DNA of 12,528 nucleotides from an uncultured Johnsonella sp. GTDB lineage: Bacteria > Bacillota > Clostridia > Lachnospirales > Lachnospiraceae. Shown one piece after another: positions 1 through 7,206 of this stretch. The stretch lies in contig CAJPUK010000058.1 in the NCBI GenBank assembly GCA_905373785.1, positions 1 to 12,528 of the forward strand, written 5' to 3'. The notes below the pieces were generated by a model. The model ran no database searches and was not told the origin of the DNA. It saw nothing but the letters and a program-made list of their open reading frames with translations. Both the position numbers and the translations under genes were made by a program. Each line of letters opens with the position of its first letter. The stretch's first letter is position 1.

Positions 1-27
1 GCGAGAGCGTGTCCAAGGCAAGATATG
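1..27 (-). repeat. Truncated copy of a dispersed repeat (inverted relative to 8221-8381)
   Basis: Positions 1-14 (gcgagagcgtgtcc) are the exact reverse complement of 8254-8267. After four mismatching bases, 19-25 (caagata) again matches the reverse complement of 8243-8249 at the same offset. The similarity then fades, although a short ATGT..TG-like stretch follows. The window therefore opens inside a second copy of the element described at 8221-8381, in the opposite orientation. The rest of this copy lies to the left of the window, so its size and integrity cannot be judged. Confidence 0.7.
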
Positions 28-89
28 TTTATAACGGTTTATGTGATAGACAAATTATTTATTGGCTTGCAGGCAACTTATTTTTATTG

Positions 90-124
90 TATGATTATAA
101 TTTAATAAAAAAGTTTTTTATAAT
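90..124 (+). promoter_or_regulatory. A+T-rich promoter-like region upstream of the methyltransferase gene
   Basis: Two perfect TATAAT hexamers occur, at 96-101 and 119-124, 48-76 nt ahead of the GTG start at 172. Neither has a convincing TTGACA-like box 16-18 bp upstream, and the region is so A+T-rich that chance hexamers are likely. It is the best promoter candidate between the truncated repeat and the gene. Confidence 0.25.
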
Positions 125-171
125 TACAAATATTATATTTGTTAAATTAAAGGTGGTAAAGGAGACCATAG

Positions 172-1323
172 GTGGCTAAGGTATATGAACTATACGCCCC
201 CTGTCATTTCGGCATGGAGGCTGTATTAAAAAGGGAAATCATAGACATAGGATATGAAATCAGCAAAGTGGAAGACGGAAGGGTGTATTTTTTTGGAGAT
301 GATGAGGCTATAGTAAGGGCGAATCTTTGGCTTAGAACTACCGAAAGGGTACTTATCAATGTGGGAAGTTTTAAGGCGGATACTTATGACGAGCTGTTTG
401 AAAAGACCAAGGCTATAGATTGGTCGGAGTATCTTACAAAGGATGCAAAGTTTTGGGTAAGCAAGGCAAGTTCGGTAAAAAGTAAATTATTTTCCCCTTC
501 CGATATACAATCTATAGTAAAAAAAGCCATAGTGGAAAAGATGAAAAGTATATATAATATCTCTTGGTTTCAGGAAGACGGTGCCGAGTATCCGCTGAGG
601 GTGAGTATATACAAAGATGTGGTAACTCTGGGGCTTGACACTACCGGAGTATCCCTACATAAAAGAGGTTACAGAACGAAGGTTGCAAAGGCTCCTATAA
701 CCGAGACCCTGGCAGCGGCACTTATCATGCTCACACCATGGAAAAAGGACAGAATACTCATAGATCCTTTTTGCGGAAGCGGAACATTTGCAATAGAGGC
801 TGCCATGATGGCTATAAATATGGCTCCGGGCTTAAACAGAGAGTTCTTATCACAAAACTGGGAGAACATGATAAATAGGAAGCTCTGGTATGAGCTTATA
901 GATGAGGCAAGGGAAGAAGTTGACGAGGATGTGAGACCTGACATACAAGCCTATGATATAGATGAGGCTGTACTAAAGGCTGCAAGAGAGAATGCGGCTA
1001 ATGCAGGAGTGTCCATACATATACAAAAAAGAGATGTAAGCGAGCTTACCCATGCTAAAAAGTACGGTTTTATAATTACCAATCCGCCTTACGGTGAAAG
1101 ACTTGAGGATAAGGAAAGTTTGCCGCCGCTTTACAAAACCTTGGGAGAAAGATTTAAGGCACTTGATAATTGGAGTCTTTACATGATAACTTCCTATGAG
1201 AACTGTGAAAAGTATATAGGCAGGAAGGCAAATAAAAACAGGAAAGTCTATAACGGTATGATAAAGACCTACTTTTATCAATTTGAAGGGGATAAACCTC
1301 CAAAGGCAAAAAGTTACACTTAA
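172..1323 (+). CDS. THUMP domain class I SAM-dependent RNA methyltransferase (RlmL/YpsC-like)
   Basis: This 383-residue protein is a predicted cytoplasmic SAM-dependent methyltransferase acting on the exocyclic N2 of guanine in RNA. Family relatives are the N-terminal half of E. coli RlmL (23S rRNA m2G) and Bacillus YpsC. The N-terminus has the typical APCHFGMEAVLKREI stretch (residues 9-23), followed by a THUMP RNA-binding domain to about residue 160. The Rossmann-type catalytic domain shows the SAM-binding motif DPFCGSGTFAIEAA (198-211), an acidic motif YDID (261-264) and the catalytic NPPYGER (304-310). Length matches the stand-alone family. The start is GTG at 172, chosen because AAAGGAG (158-164) lies 7 nt upstream. 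It is monocistronic: a 280-nt spacer with a large inverted repeat separates it from rdgB. Family assignment is strong; the exact target nucleotide cannot be told from sequence. Confidence 0.93.
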   Translation: MAKVYELYAPCHFGMEAVLKREIIDIGYEISKVEDGRVYFFGDDEAIVRANLWLRTTERVLINVGSFKADTYDELFEKTKAIDWSEYLTKDAKFWVSKASSVKSKLFSPSDIQSIVKKAIVEKMKSIYNISWFQEDGAEYPLRVSIYKDVVTLGLDTTGVSLHKRGYRTKVAKAPITETLAAALIMLTPWKKDRILIDPFCGSGTFAIEAAMMAINMAPGLNREFLSQNWENMINRKLWYELIDEAREEVDEDVRPDIQAYDIDEAVLKAARENAANAGVSIHIQKRDVSELTHAKKYGFIITNPPYGERLEDKESLPPLYKTLGERFKALDNWSLYMITSYENCEKYIGRKANKNRKVYNGMIKTYFYQFEGDKPPKAKSYT

Positions 1324-1512
1324 CAGTTACAGTTTAGGTACCGGATATATATGTATAATATGTTAAATGAAAGCTTGCTTTCAGGTACATATTATACATA
1401 TATATCTAACAGGCGCTGCCAACATTCATCTTCATCTGATTTATAAATAGAACAAAATATTTTTAGGTTGTTTTGATGAAGATGAATGAGCTACCTGAAC
1501 TGTAACACTTAA
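1316..1512 (+). repeat. Branched inverted-repeat element (three-way junction), MITE-like or structured RNA
   Basis: The outer stem pairs 1326-1340 with 1492-1506: 15 pairs, the only non-Watson-Crick pair being T1335/G1497, a G-U wobble in a + strand transcript. Inside are two arms. Arm 1 pairs 1344-1363 with 1387-1406, a perfect 20-bp stem capped by tgaaag-CTTG-ctttca (1368-1383). Arm 2 pairs 1424-1436 with 1475-1487, a perfect 13-bp stem with a 38-nt A+T-rich loop. An 8-bp direct repeat, acacttaa, lies at 1316-1323 and 1505-1512, on either side of the element; the left copy contains the TAA stop of the methyltransferase gene. This could be a miniature transposon with target duplication, a structured RNA, or an elaborate bidirectional terminator. 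No transposase or known RNA family is recognised. Confidence 0.75.
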
Positions 1513-1603
1513 TACAAGTCTTTTATTTGTGCCAAGACAGTGTAAATAATTATAGACAAATTTTTATAACTAAATTTTACAAAAAAGAAGCTTAACTAAA
1601 TAT

Positions 1604-2194
1604 ATGAAGATTATTTGTGCAACATCCAATAAGGATAAATTAAGAGAAATAAGGGAAATATTTTCAGACTTTGACTGTGAGATAGTATCCATGAAAGAAG
1701 CCGGTGTCAGTATAGATGTTGAGGAGACCGGTGATACATTTTTGGAAAATGCCTATATAAAAGCAAAGGCTGTATGGGATATTACAGGAGGAGTGGTATT
1801 TTCAGATGATTCAGGGCTTGAAGTCGATTACCTTAACAAAGCACCCGGAGTATACTCTGCGAGGTTTATGGGAACGGACACTTCCTATGAGATCAAGAAT
1901 AAAAAAATAATACAACTGCTTGAGGAAGCAACCGGCAGGGAAAGAAGTGCCAGATATAAGGCGGCTATATGCTGCATCTTAGAAGACGGAAGTGTTATAG
2001 AGATTGAAGAAAGCATGGAGGGAGAGATAGCACATAGTCCAAGCGGCAGTGAGGGCTTTGGCTATGATCCTATATTTTATGTAAAAGAATTTTCAAAAAC
2101 CGCAGCGCAGCTTAGCAGAGAGGAAAAGAATAAAATAAGCCACAGAGGGAAGGCTCTCAGGGTGCTTAAAGATAAATTAAGAAAAGGTGATTAA
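1604..2194 (+). CDS. rdgB: XTP/dITP diphosphatase (RdgB/HAM1 family)
   Basis: This 196-residue enzyme hydrolyses non-canonical purine nucleoside triphosphates (ITP, dITP, XTP) to the monophosphate plus pyrophosphate, keeping deaminated bases out of DNA and RNA. Diagnostic motifs are all present: SNKDKL near the N-terminus (8-13), ETGDTFLENA (41-50), the metal/substrate-binding DDSGLEVD (68-75), APGVYSARF (80-88), GFGYDPIF (151-158) and SHRGKA (179-184). Length is typical. The ATG at 1604 gives the canonical start MKIICATSNK. The Shine-Dalgarno signal is weak (AGAAG at 1586-1590, 13 nt away). It is the first gene of an apparent eight-gene operon, and the phosphoesterase gene begins one base after its stop. 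The 91 nt between the upstream inverted repeat and the start must hold the operon promoter if the operon begins here, but no consensus promoter stands out. Confidence 0.95.
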   Translation: MKIICATSNKDKLREIREIFSDFDCEIVSMKEAGVSIDVEETGDTFLENAYIKAKAVWDITGGVVFSDDSGLEVDYLNKAPGVYSARFMGTDTSYEIKNKKIIQLLEEATGRERSARYKAAICCILEDGSVIEIEESMEGEIAHSPSGSEGFGYDPIFYVKEFSKTAAQLSREEKNKISHRGKALRVLKDKLRKGD

Positions 2195-2195
2195 A

Positions 2196-2708
2196 ATGAA
2201 GGTATTGGTAGTGAGTGATACTCACAGAAGTGAGGATAACCTTGAAAAGGTTATCAGGTATGAAGCTCCGATAGATGTGTTTATACATTTGGGAGATATA
2301 GAAAACAGGGAAATGAAGATAAATGCAATGCTTGATGTAAGAACTGCAGTTCATATGGTGCAGGGCAATAATGACTTCTTTTCAAGCCTTGATAAGGATA
2401 AGGAAATAATGCTTGGAACACACAAGGCTTTTATAACACACGGGCATTTGTACGGAGTCAGCATGGGAGCTGAGATACTTGCGGAAGAGGCTAAGGCAAG
2501 AGGAGCCGAGATAGCTATGTTCGGACATACACATAGACCTGTACTTACAAGAATCAACGGTGTAATAATACTTAATCCGGGCAGCGTATCCTATCCGAGG
2601 CAGCCTGACAGAAGGGCATCATACAGCGTGATCAATGTAGAAGCCGGTAAGGATATGGATATTAAAATCAAGTATGTGGATGAAATCGGTTTACAAAAGG
2701 AGAGCTAA
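2196..2708 (+). CDS. YfcE/MJ0936-type metallophosphoesterase
   Basis: This 170-residue calcineurin-like phosphodiesterase of the small YfcE/YsnB/MJ0936 class is a cytoplasmic, divalent-metal-dependent enzyme whose physiological substrate is usually unknown. The five metal-binding blocks are visible: SDTH (7-10), HLGD (31-34), GNND (57-60), THGH (81-84) and GHTH (110-113), with NPGSVSYPR (127-135) typical of the subfamily. I place the start at ATG 2196, not the in-frame GTG at 2187: AGGTG (2185-2189) sits 6 nt before the ATG, and the ATG gives the standard MKVLVVSDTH N-terminus. It starts 1 nt after the rdgB stop and overlaps the next gene by one base (TAATG). In many Firmicutes genomes this family lies next to rdgB, which supports a linked nucleotide-related role, but that is inference. 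Confidence 0.92.
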   Translation: MKVLVVSDTHRSEDNLEKVIRYEAPIDVFIHLGDIENREMKINAMLDVRTAVHMVQGNNDFFSSLDKDKEIMLGTHKAFITHGHLYGVSMGAEILAEEAKARGAEIAMFGHTHRPVLTRINGVIILNPGSVSYPRQPDRRASYSVINVEAGKDMDIKIKYVDEIGLQKES

Positions 2709-3172
2709 TGTTTCTTAAAGACTTAAGCATGCTTTTTTCTTTGAGTGCCATAGATATAGCATTTAAGGATAATGTATTATATGTAAAAAAGGACAATTAT
2801 CCCATAAAAGTAAGCGAAAAAGTAAATTTAACAAATGTGGAAAACAGGGGCTTTGCATTAAATGTACTTGAGGATAAGCCTTTAGTTAAGTATGTACCTA
2901 TACTGCTTACAGCCTTTCTTTTTTTCAGGCTTTGTAAACTGAGTCTAAAAAGAAAAAAAGCTTTGGAAAGATTCGGACTTATACTTATAATAGCAGGCTC
3001 GCTGAGTAATATATATGACAGATTAAAAAGAGGCTATGTGGTGGACTATATACATATAGATCTTCCGTTTATAAAAGAAGTGATTTTTAATCTGGCAGAT
3101 GTTTATATATGTGTAGGCAGTATAACGGCTTCATTTGCTGCTTTATTTACAAAAAACAGAGGAAAAAGATAG
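2708..3172 (+). CDS. Divergent signal peptidase II (LspA)-like membrane protein
   Basis: This 154-residue membrane protein retains the LspA landmarks: D16xxxK20 (family DQxxK, with Gln replaced by Ile), N46RGFAL (family NxGxAF), N101xxDR (101-105), the first catalytic aspartate in VVDYI (D113), and N128LAD131 with the second catalytic aspartate. These correspond to the lipoprotein signal peptidase aspartate dyad. Hydrophobic segments are visible at about 62-76, 89-100 and 128-146. The first helix is poor: only about 15 residues, with charges, precede D16, and the loop to N46 is polar (VKKDNYPIKVSEK). It could be a functional but divergent LspA or a paralogue with altered substrate. AAGGAG (2697-2702) lies 5 nt before the ATG. 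Start and stop overlap the neighbouring genes by one base each (TAATG and TAGTG), indicating translational coupling. The catalytic residues make an LspA-fold assignment likely; the activity is unproven. Confidence 0.75.
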   Translation: MFLKDLSMLFSLSAIDIAFKDNVLYVKKDNYPIKVSEKVNLTNVENRGFALNVLEDKPLVKYVPILLTAFLFFRLCKLSLKRKKALERFGLILIIAGSLSNIYDRLKRGYVVDYIHIDLPFIKEVIFNLADVYICVGSITASFAALFTKNRGKR

Positions 3173-4434
3173 TGGAAACGGTCGTCATACAACTTATAAT
3201 GTTATTTGTCCTGCTTATGCTCTCAGGATTCTTTTCGTCTGCCGAAACGGCATTTATGACAGTCAATACTATGAAGCTTAGGACTCTTATGTCTCAGGGA
3301 GATAAGAGGGCTATGATAGTATTGAAAATAAAAGAAAAGCCGGACAAGATGCTTTCAGCCATACTTATAGGCAACAATATAGTTAATCTTTCAGCTTCGG
3401 CACTTGCAACCACCATAACCATGAAACTTGTGGGAGGAGCCTTTATAAGTCTTACTACGGGTATACTGACCCTGCTGGTACTCGTATTCGGTGAGATAAG
3501 CCCCAAAAGTCTGGCAGCAAAGAACTCACTTGCACTTTCTTTGTTTTATGGAAGAATAACCTATGCGCTTATGTGGCTGCTTACACCGGTAATAGCTGCG
3601 GTAAGCTTCTTAGTCGGCATGGTACTTACTCTTTGCGGTTTAAAAAAAGATGATAATAAGGATATAATGACTGAAGAGGAGCTTAGGACTATAGTTGAGG
3701 TCGGACATGAGGACGGTGTCATAGAAAATGAAGAAAAGATGATTATAGAAAATGTCTTTGACTTTGGCGGAAGAGAGGCAAAGGACATTATGATACCTCG
3801 TATAGACTTAGCCTGTATAGATGTAGAAGCCGGTTTTGATGAGCTTTTGGCTTTATATAAGGAAGAGAGATATACAAGATATCCCGTATATGAAGAGAGC
3901 AGCGATAACATTATAGGTGTTGTAAATATAAAAGATTTAATAGGTTATGAGAAAAAAGAGGACTTTTCTTTAAAAAACTATATCAGAGAGGCTTTATTTA
4001 CCTATGAGTCCAAGAAAATCTCGGAACTTCTTATAGAAATGAAAAAAAGTTACCACAATATAGCCATAGTTTTAGACGAATACGGTATAAGCGTGGGAAT
4101 GATCACTATGGAAGATATACTTGAAGAGATCGTAGGGGAGATCAGGGATGAGTATGATAAGGATGAAGAAAAGAGCATAATAAAAATCGGAAGATATGAG
4201 TATTTGATAGATGCTTCTATGAAACTTGATGATATCAATGACAGACTGGGAACCGACTTCGAGTCTGAGGAGTATGAGTCTATAGGAGGGCTGGTGCTTG
4301 AGCTTTTGGACAGGATACCCAAGGTAAAGGAGCAGGTAAACTATCACGGTATAGTGATAAGGGTTGAGCAAATGGACAAGGCAAGAATAGAAAGGGTAAG
4401 AATAAGATATAAAAATGAAAGTAACAGTATATAG
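3172..4434 (+). CDS. CNNM/CorC-type transporter (hemolysin-related, CBS-pair protein)
   Basis: The product is a 420-residue inner-membrane protein of the CNNM/CorC/HlyC family, implicated in Mg2+ (and Co2+) export or homeostasis. From the N-terminus: a DUF21/CNNM membrane domain (about residues 1-160) with the signatures FFSSAETAF and FGEISPKSLAAKN; a cytosolic CBS pair, the first half near DIMIPRIDL and the second including LDEYGISVGMITMEDILEEIVGEI; and a C-terminal CorC_HlyC domain ending near the stop. The start is GTG at 3172. It overlaps the preceding stop by one base (TAGTG), AGAGGA (3158-3163) is 8 nt upstream, and the membrane segment then begins at once. A longer frame from 3109 would extend into lspA and has no ribosome site. 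The 3' end overlaps nrdH by 20 nt. Substrate ion is not determinable from sequence. Confidence 0.92.
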   Translation: METVVIQLIMLFVLLMLSGFFSSAETAFMTVNTMKLRTLMSQGDKRAMIVLKIKEKPDKMLSAILIGNNIVNLSASALATTITMKLVGGAFISLTTGILTLLVLVFGEISPKSLAAKNSLALSLFYGRITYALMWLLTPVIAAVSFLVGMVLTLCGLKKDDNKDIMTEEELRTIVEVGHEDGVIENEEKMIIENVFDFGGREAKDIMIPRIDLACIDVEAGFDELLALYKEERYTRYPVYEESSDNIIGVVNIKDLIGYEKKEDFSLKNYIREALFTYESKKISELLIEMKKSYHNIAIVLDEYGISVGMITMEDILEEIVGEIRDEYDKDEEKSIIKIGRYEYLIDASMKLDDINDRLGTDFESEEYESIGGLVLELLDRIPKVKEQVNYHGIVIRVEQMDKARIERVRIRYKNESNSI

Positions 4435-4648
4435 TAAGCCGGATTGTATGCAATGCAATTTTACAAAGAAATATTTAGAGGATGCGGGGGTTGACTTTGA
4501 AGTAAAGGATATTTCTGTCTCAGAAGAAGCTAAGAATGAGGTAAAGGAGCTTAAATTTATGTCTTTACCTGTAGTAGCGGCAGATGGATTTAAGCCTTTT
4601 TCAGGTTTTAGACCGGATCTGCTACAGCAGATAGCAGATAAAGCATAG
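4415..4648 (+). CDS. nrdH: NrdH-type glutaredoxin-like thioredoxin
   Basis: This 77-residue redoxin supplies electrons to class Ib ribonucleotide reductase by reducing the C-terminal CxxC of NrdE; it is normally recharged by thioredoxin reductase. The active site is C11-M-Q-C14, matching the NrdH pattern CxQC, and the C-terminal SGFRPD (about 64-69) is the family signature distinguishing it from glutaredoxins. The ATG at 4415 lies inside the 3' end of the transporter gene (20-nt overlap in another frame), so its translation is probably coupled to that gene. No good Shine-Dalgarno sequence is visible. nrdI follows after 4 nt, giving the standard H-I-E-F order. Confidence 0.95.
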   Translation: MKVTVYSKPDCMQCNFTKKYLEDAGVDFEVKDISVSEEAKNEVKELKFMSLPVVAADGFKPFSGFRPDLLQQIADKA

Positions 4649-4652
4649 TGCT

Positions 4653-5021
4653 ATGAAAGCTGTATATATTAGCCTTACCGGACAGACGGTAAAATTCGTG
4701 GATAAACTTGGGATGGAGTCGCATCGCTTAATCAGTGATGATGATATATATCCAATAAAAGAAAATTATATTTTGATATTGCCTACCTACAATCATGAGG
4801 GGAGCTTGGAGCTTGTGGAAAAGTTTATAAATACGCAGGATAATAAAAGCTTTCTGAAAGCTGTGGTAGGCAGCGGTAATAGAAATTTTAATGATTTATT
4901 TTGCATAAGTGCGAAAGAGATAGTAAAAAAATACGAAGTTCCCTTGCTGCACTGCTTTGAATTTCAAGGCGAGAAAAGGGATGTGGAAATAGTAAGAAAT
5001 GAGGTAGAGAAACTTGGATAG
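4653..5021 (+). CDS. nrdI: NrdI flavodoxin-like protein, class Ib RNR maturase
   Basis: This 122-residue FMN-binding protein generates the oxidant that assembles the dimanganese-tyrosyl radical cofactor of NrdF. Visible signatures are the flavin phosphate loop region YISLTGQTVKFV (5-16), LPTYNHEGSL (43-52) and VVGSGNRNFNDLF (71-83), the last being the diagnostic GSGNRN loop. A conserved hydrophobic segment, VPLLHCFEFQG, follows. Length is typical of the family. The ATG is 4 nt downstream of the nrdH stop and lacks its own clear ribosome site, suggesting coupled translation. The 3' end overlaps the start of nrdE by 8 nt. Confidence 0.95.
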   Translation: MKAVYISLTGQTVKFVDKLGMESHRLISDDDIYPIKENYILILPTYNHEGSLELVEKFINTQDNKSFLKAVVGSGNRNFNDLFCISAKEIVKKYEVPLLHCFEFQGEKRDVEIVRNEVEKLG

Positions 5022-7191
5022 CCCTAAACCGTTGTTAAAACAGCAGCTTGTCAGCTACTTTGAACTTAATAACGAACTTAACAGACCACAGGATGGGAAA
5101 ATACCTTTGCATAAAGATAAAGAAGCTGTAAAGGCTTTTTTTTTGGAGCATGTTAATCCCAATACGGTATTTTTCTATACCTTGGACGAGAAGCTTGATT
5201 ATTTGATAGAGAATGATTATTTGGAAAAAGAATTTCTTGATAAGTACAACAGAGAATTTGTTAAGAATTTAATGCAGGAGACTTATAAAAAGAAATTCAG
5301 ATTCAAATCTTTTATGGCGGCATTTAAGTTTTATAAGCAATATGCCATGAAGACCAATGACGGTGAAAGATACCTTGAAAGATATGAGGACAGAATAGTA
5401 TTTAATGCTTTATTCTTGGCAAACGGAAATGAAGAATTGGCGTTCGATTTGGCGGAGGAGCTTATATCGCAAAGATATCAGCCGGCAACACCTACTTTTT
5501 TAAATGCCGGAAGAAAAAGAAGGGGTGAGCTTGTATCCTGCTTTTTAATTCAGGCTACAGACGATATGAACAGTATAGGAAGAGTTATAAACTCCGCCTT
5601 GCAGCTTTCCCGTATAGGAGGGGGAGTAGGAGTATGTCTTTCCAATATAAGGGCGGCAGGTGATCCTATAAAGCAGATAGAGAATGCTTCAAGCGGTATA
5701 GTGCCGGTAATGAAACTTTTAGAGGACAGTTTCAGCTATTCCAACCAGCTTGGACAAAGAAACGGTGCCGGAGCGGTGTATCTTAATATTTTCCATCCGG
5801 ATATAGTATCATTTCTTTCTACAAAAAAAGAAAATGCCGATGAAAAAATCAGAGTTAAAACCTTGTCTTTGGGGCTTATCGTACCTGATAAGTTTTATGA
5901 GCTTGTAAAAAACGATGATATTATGTACCTTTTCAGCCCTTACTATGTGGAAAGGGAGTACAATATGCCCTTTGCCTATGTAGACATTACAAAGGAGTAC
6001 GACAATCTGGTAAACAATCCTAATATAAAGAAATCAAAGATAAGAGCAAGGGACTTGGAAAATGAGATAAGCAAGCTGCAGCAGGAATCGGGGTACCCTT
6101 ATATAGTTAATATAGATACGGTAAATAACCTAAGCCCCGTAGAGGGTAAAATAATTATGAGTAATCTTTGCTCCGAGATAATGCAGGTGCAAACTCCTTC
6201 TGTAATTAATGATGCTCAGGAGTATGTGAAACTCGGAACCGACATAAGCTGTAACCTTGGCTCTACCAACATAGTAAATATGATGAAGTCTCCGGATTTT
6301 GAAAAGTCTGTAGAGATTGCGGTAAGGGCACTTACCTTTGTAACCGATCATTCCGATGTAGAGGCCGTGCCTACCGTAAAGCACGGTAATGATATCGCCC
6401 ATACCATAGGACTGGGTGCTATGGGGCTGCATACCTTTTTTGCGCTTAATGCAATGGAATACGGTGATGAAGAGTCTATAGAATTTACCGATATGTACTT
6501 TAGGCTGCTTAATTATTATTCATTAAAAGCAAGTAATAAGATAGCTAAAGAAAGAAGTGTAAGTTTTAATAATTTTGAGAATTCAAAGTATGCCACAGGT
6601 GAATACTTTGATGCCTATATCAAAGAAGATTTTAATATAAAGTCCGATAAGGTAAGAAATTTATTTGCCGATATACATATACCAAGCATTAAGGACTGGG
6701 AAGAGCTCAAAGAGGACGTAAAAGAATTCGGGCTGTATCATCAAAACAGGCTTGCTATAGCTCCTACAGGCTCCATAAGCTATATCAATGAAACAAGCTC
6801 CAGTCTGCATCCTATCATAGCACTGATAGAAGAAAGGCAGGAGAAAAAAACCGGCAAGACCTATTATCCGGCTCCTTATCTTTCCAATGACACCATGCAG
6901 TACTATAAGTCAGCCTATGATGTGGATATGCGTAAGATGATAGATGTATATGCGGCGGCACAAAAACATATAGATCAGGGCATGAGTCTGACTCTTTTTA
7001 TGAGATCCGATATTAAAGAGGGCTTGTATGAGTGGAAGAAGGGTAGGACTTCAAAGCTTACGACAAGGGATCTTAATATACTTAGAAACTATGCATGGAA
7101 AAAGGGTATAAAGTCAATATACTATGTGCGTACATTTACGGAAAATAATGATGAAATAGGCAGCAATGCCTGCGAAAGTTGTTCTATATAA
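5014..7191 (+). CDS. nrdE: Class Ib ribonucleoside-diphosphate reductase, alpha subunit NrdE
   Basis: This 725-residue catalytic subunit reduces ribonucleoside diphosphates to deoxyribonucleoside diphosphates. Key residues are complete and all fall two positions before their counterparts in Salmonella NrdE: redox cysteines C176 (LVSCFLIQ) and C413 (ISCNLGS), thiyl-radical C386 with N384 and E388 (NLCSE), the radical-transfer tyrosines Y703-Y704 and the swinging C-terminal C720xxC723. The active-site loop around IAPTGSISYINETSSS is also intact. There is no N-terminal ATP-cone, as expected for class Ib. The start is a TTG at 5014 overlapping the nrdI stop by 8 nt; GAGG at 5001-5004 lies 9 nt upstream, and no ATG is available near the conserved N-terminus. 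It works with NrdF, NrdI and NrdH encoded on either side. Confidence 0.97.
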   Translation: MDSPKPLLKQQLVSYFELNNELNRPQDGKIPLHKDKEAVKAFFLEHVNPNTVFFYTLDEKLDYLIENDYLEKEFLDKYNREFVKNLMQETYKKKFRFKSFMAAFKFYKQYAMKTNDGERYLERYEDRIVFNALFLANGNEELAFDLAEELISQRYQPATPTFLNAGRKRRGELVSCFLIQATDDMNSIGRVINSALQLSRIGGGVGVCLSNIRAAGDPIKQIENASSGIVPVMKLLEDSFSYSNQLGQRNGAGAVYLNIFHPDIVSFLSTKKENADEKIRVKTLSLGLIVPDKFYELVKNDDIMYLFSPYYVEREYNMPFAYVDITKEYDNLVNNPNIKKSKIRARDLENEISKLQQESGYPYIVNIDTVNNLSPVEGKIIMSNLCSEIMQVQTPSVINDAQEYVKLGTDISCNLGSTNIVNMMKSPDFEKSVEIAVRALTFVTDHSDVEAVPTVKHGNDIAHTIGLGAMGLHTFFALNAMEYGDEESIEFTDMYFRLLNYYSLKASNKIAKERSVSFNNFENSKYATGEYFDAYIKEDFNIKSDKVRNLFADIHIPSIKDWEELKEDVKEFGLYHQNRLAIAPTGSISYINETSSSLHPIIALIEERQEKKTGKTYYPAPYLSNDTMQYYKSAYDVDMRKMIDVYAAAQKHIDQGMSLTLFMRSDIKEGLYEWKKGRTSKLTTRDLNILRNYAWKKGIKSIYYVRTFTENNDEIGSNACESCSI

Positions 7192-7206
7192 GCTTGGAGG
7201 TAAGGT

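Noticed and set aside
2187..2195. GTG start for the phosphoesterase three codons upstream
   Set aside because: The GTG is part of the AGGTG ribosome site that serves ATG 2196.
3109..3171. N-terminal extension of the CNNM/CorC gene to an upstream ATG
   Set aside because: It would overlap lspA by 64 nt and adds a cysteine-rich, non-family leader. GTG 3172 has a good ribosome site and the usual TAGTG overlap.
4424..4437. Sequence acagtatatagtaa resembling an NrdR box
   Set aside because: It matches the consensus only partly, occurs singly, and lies inside the nrdH coding region of a gene without its own promoter.
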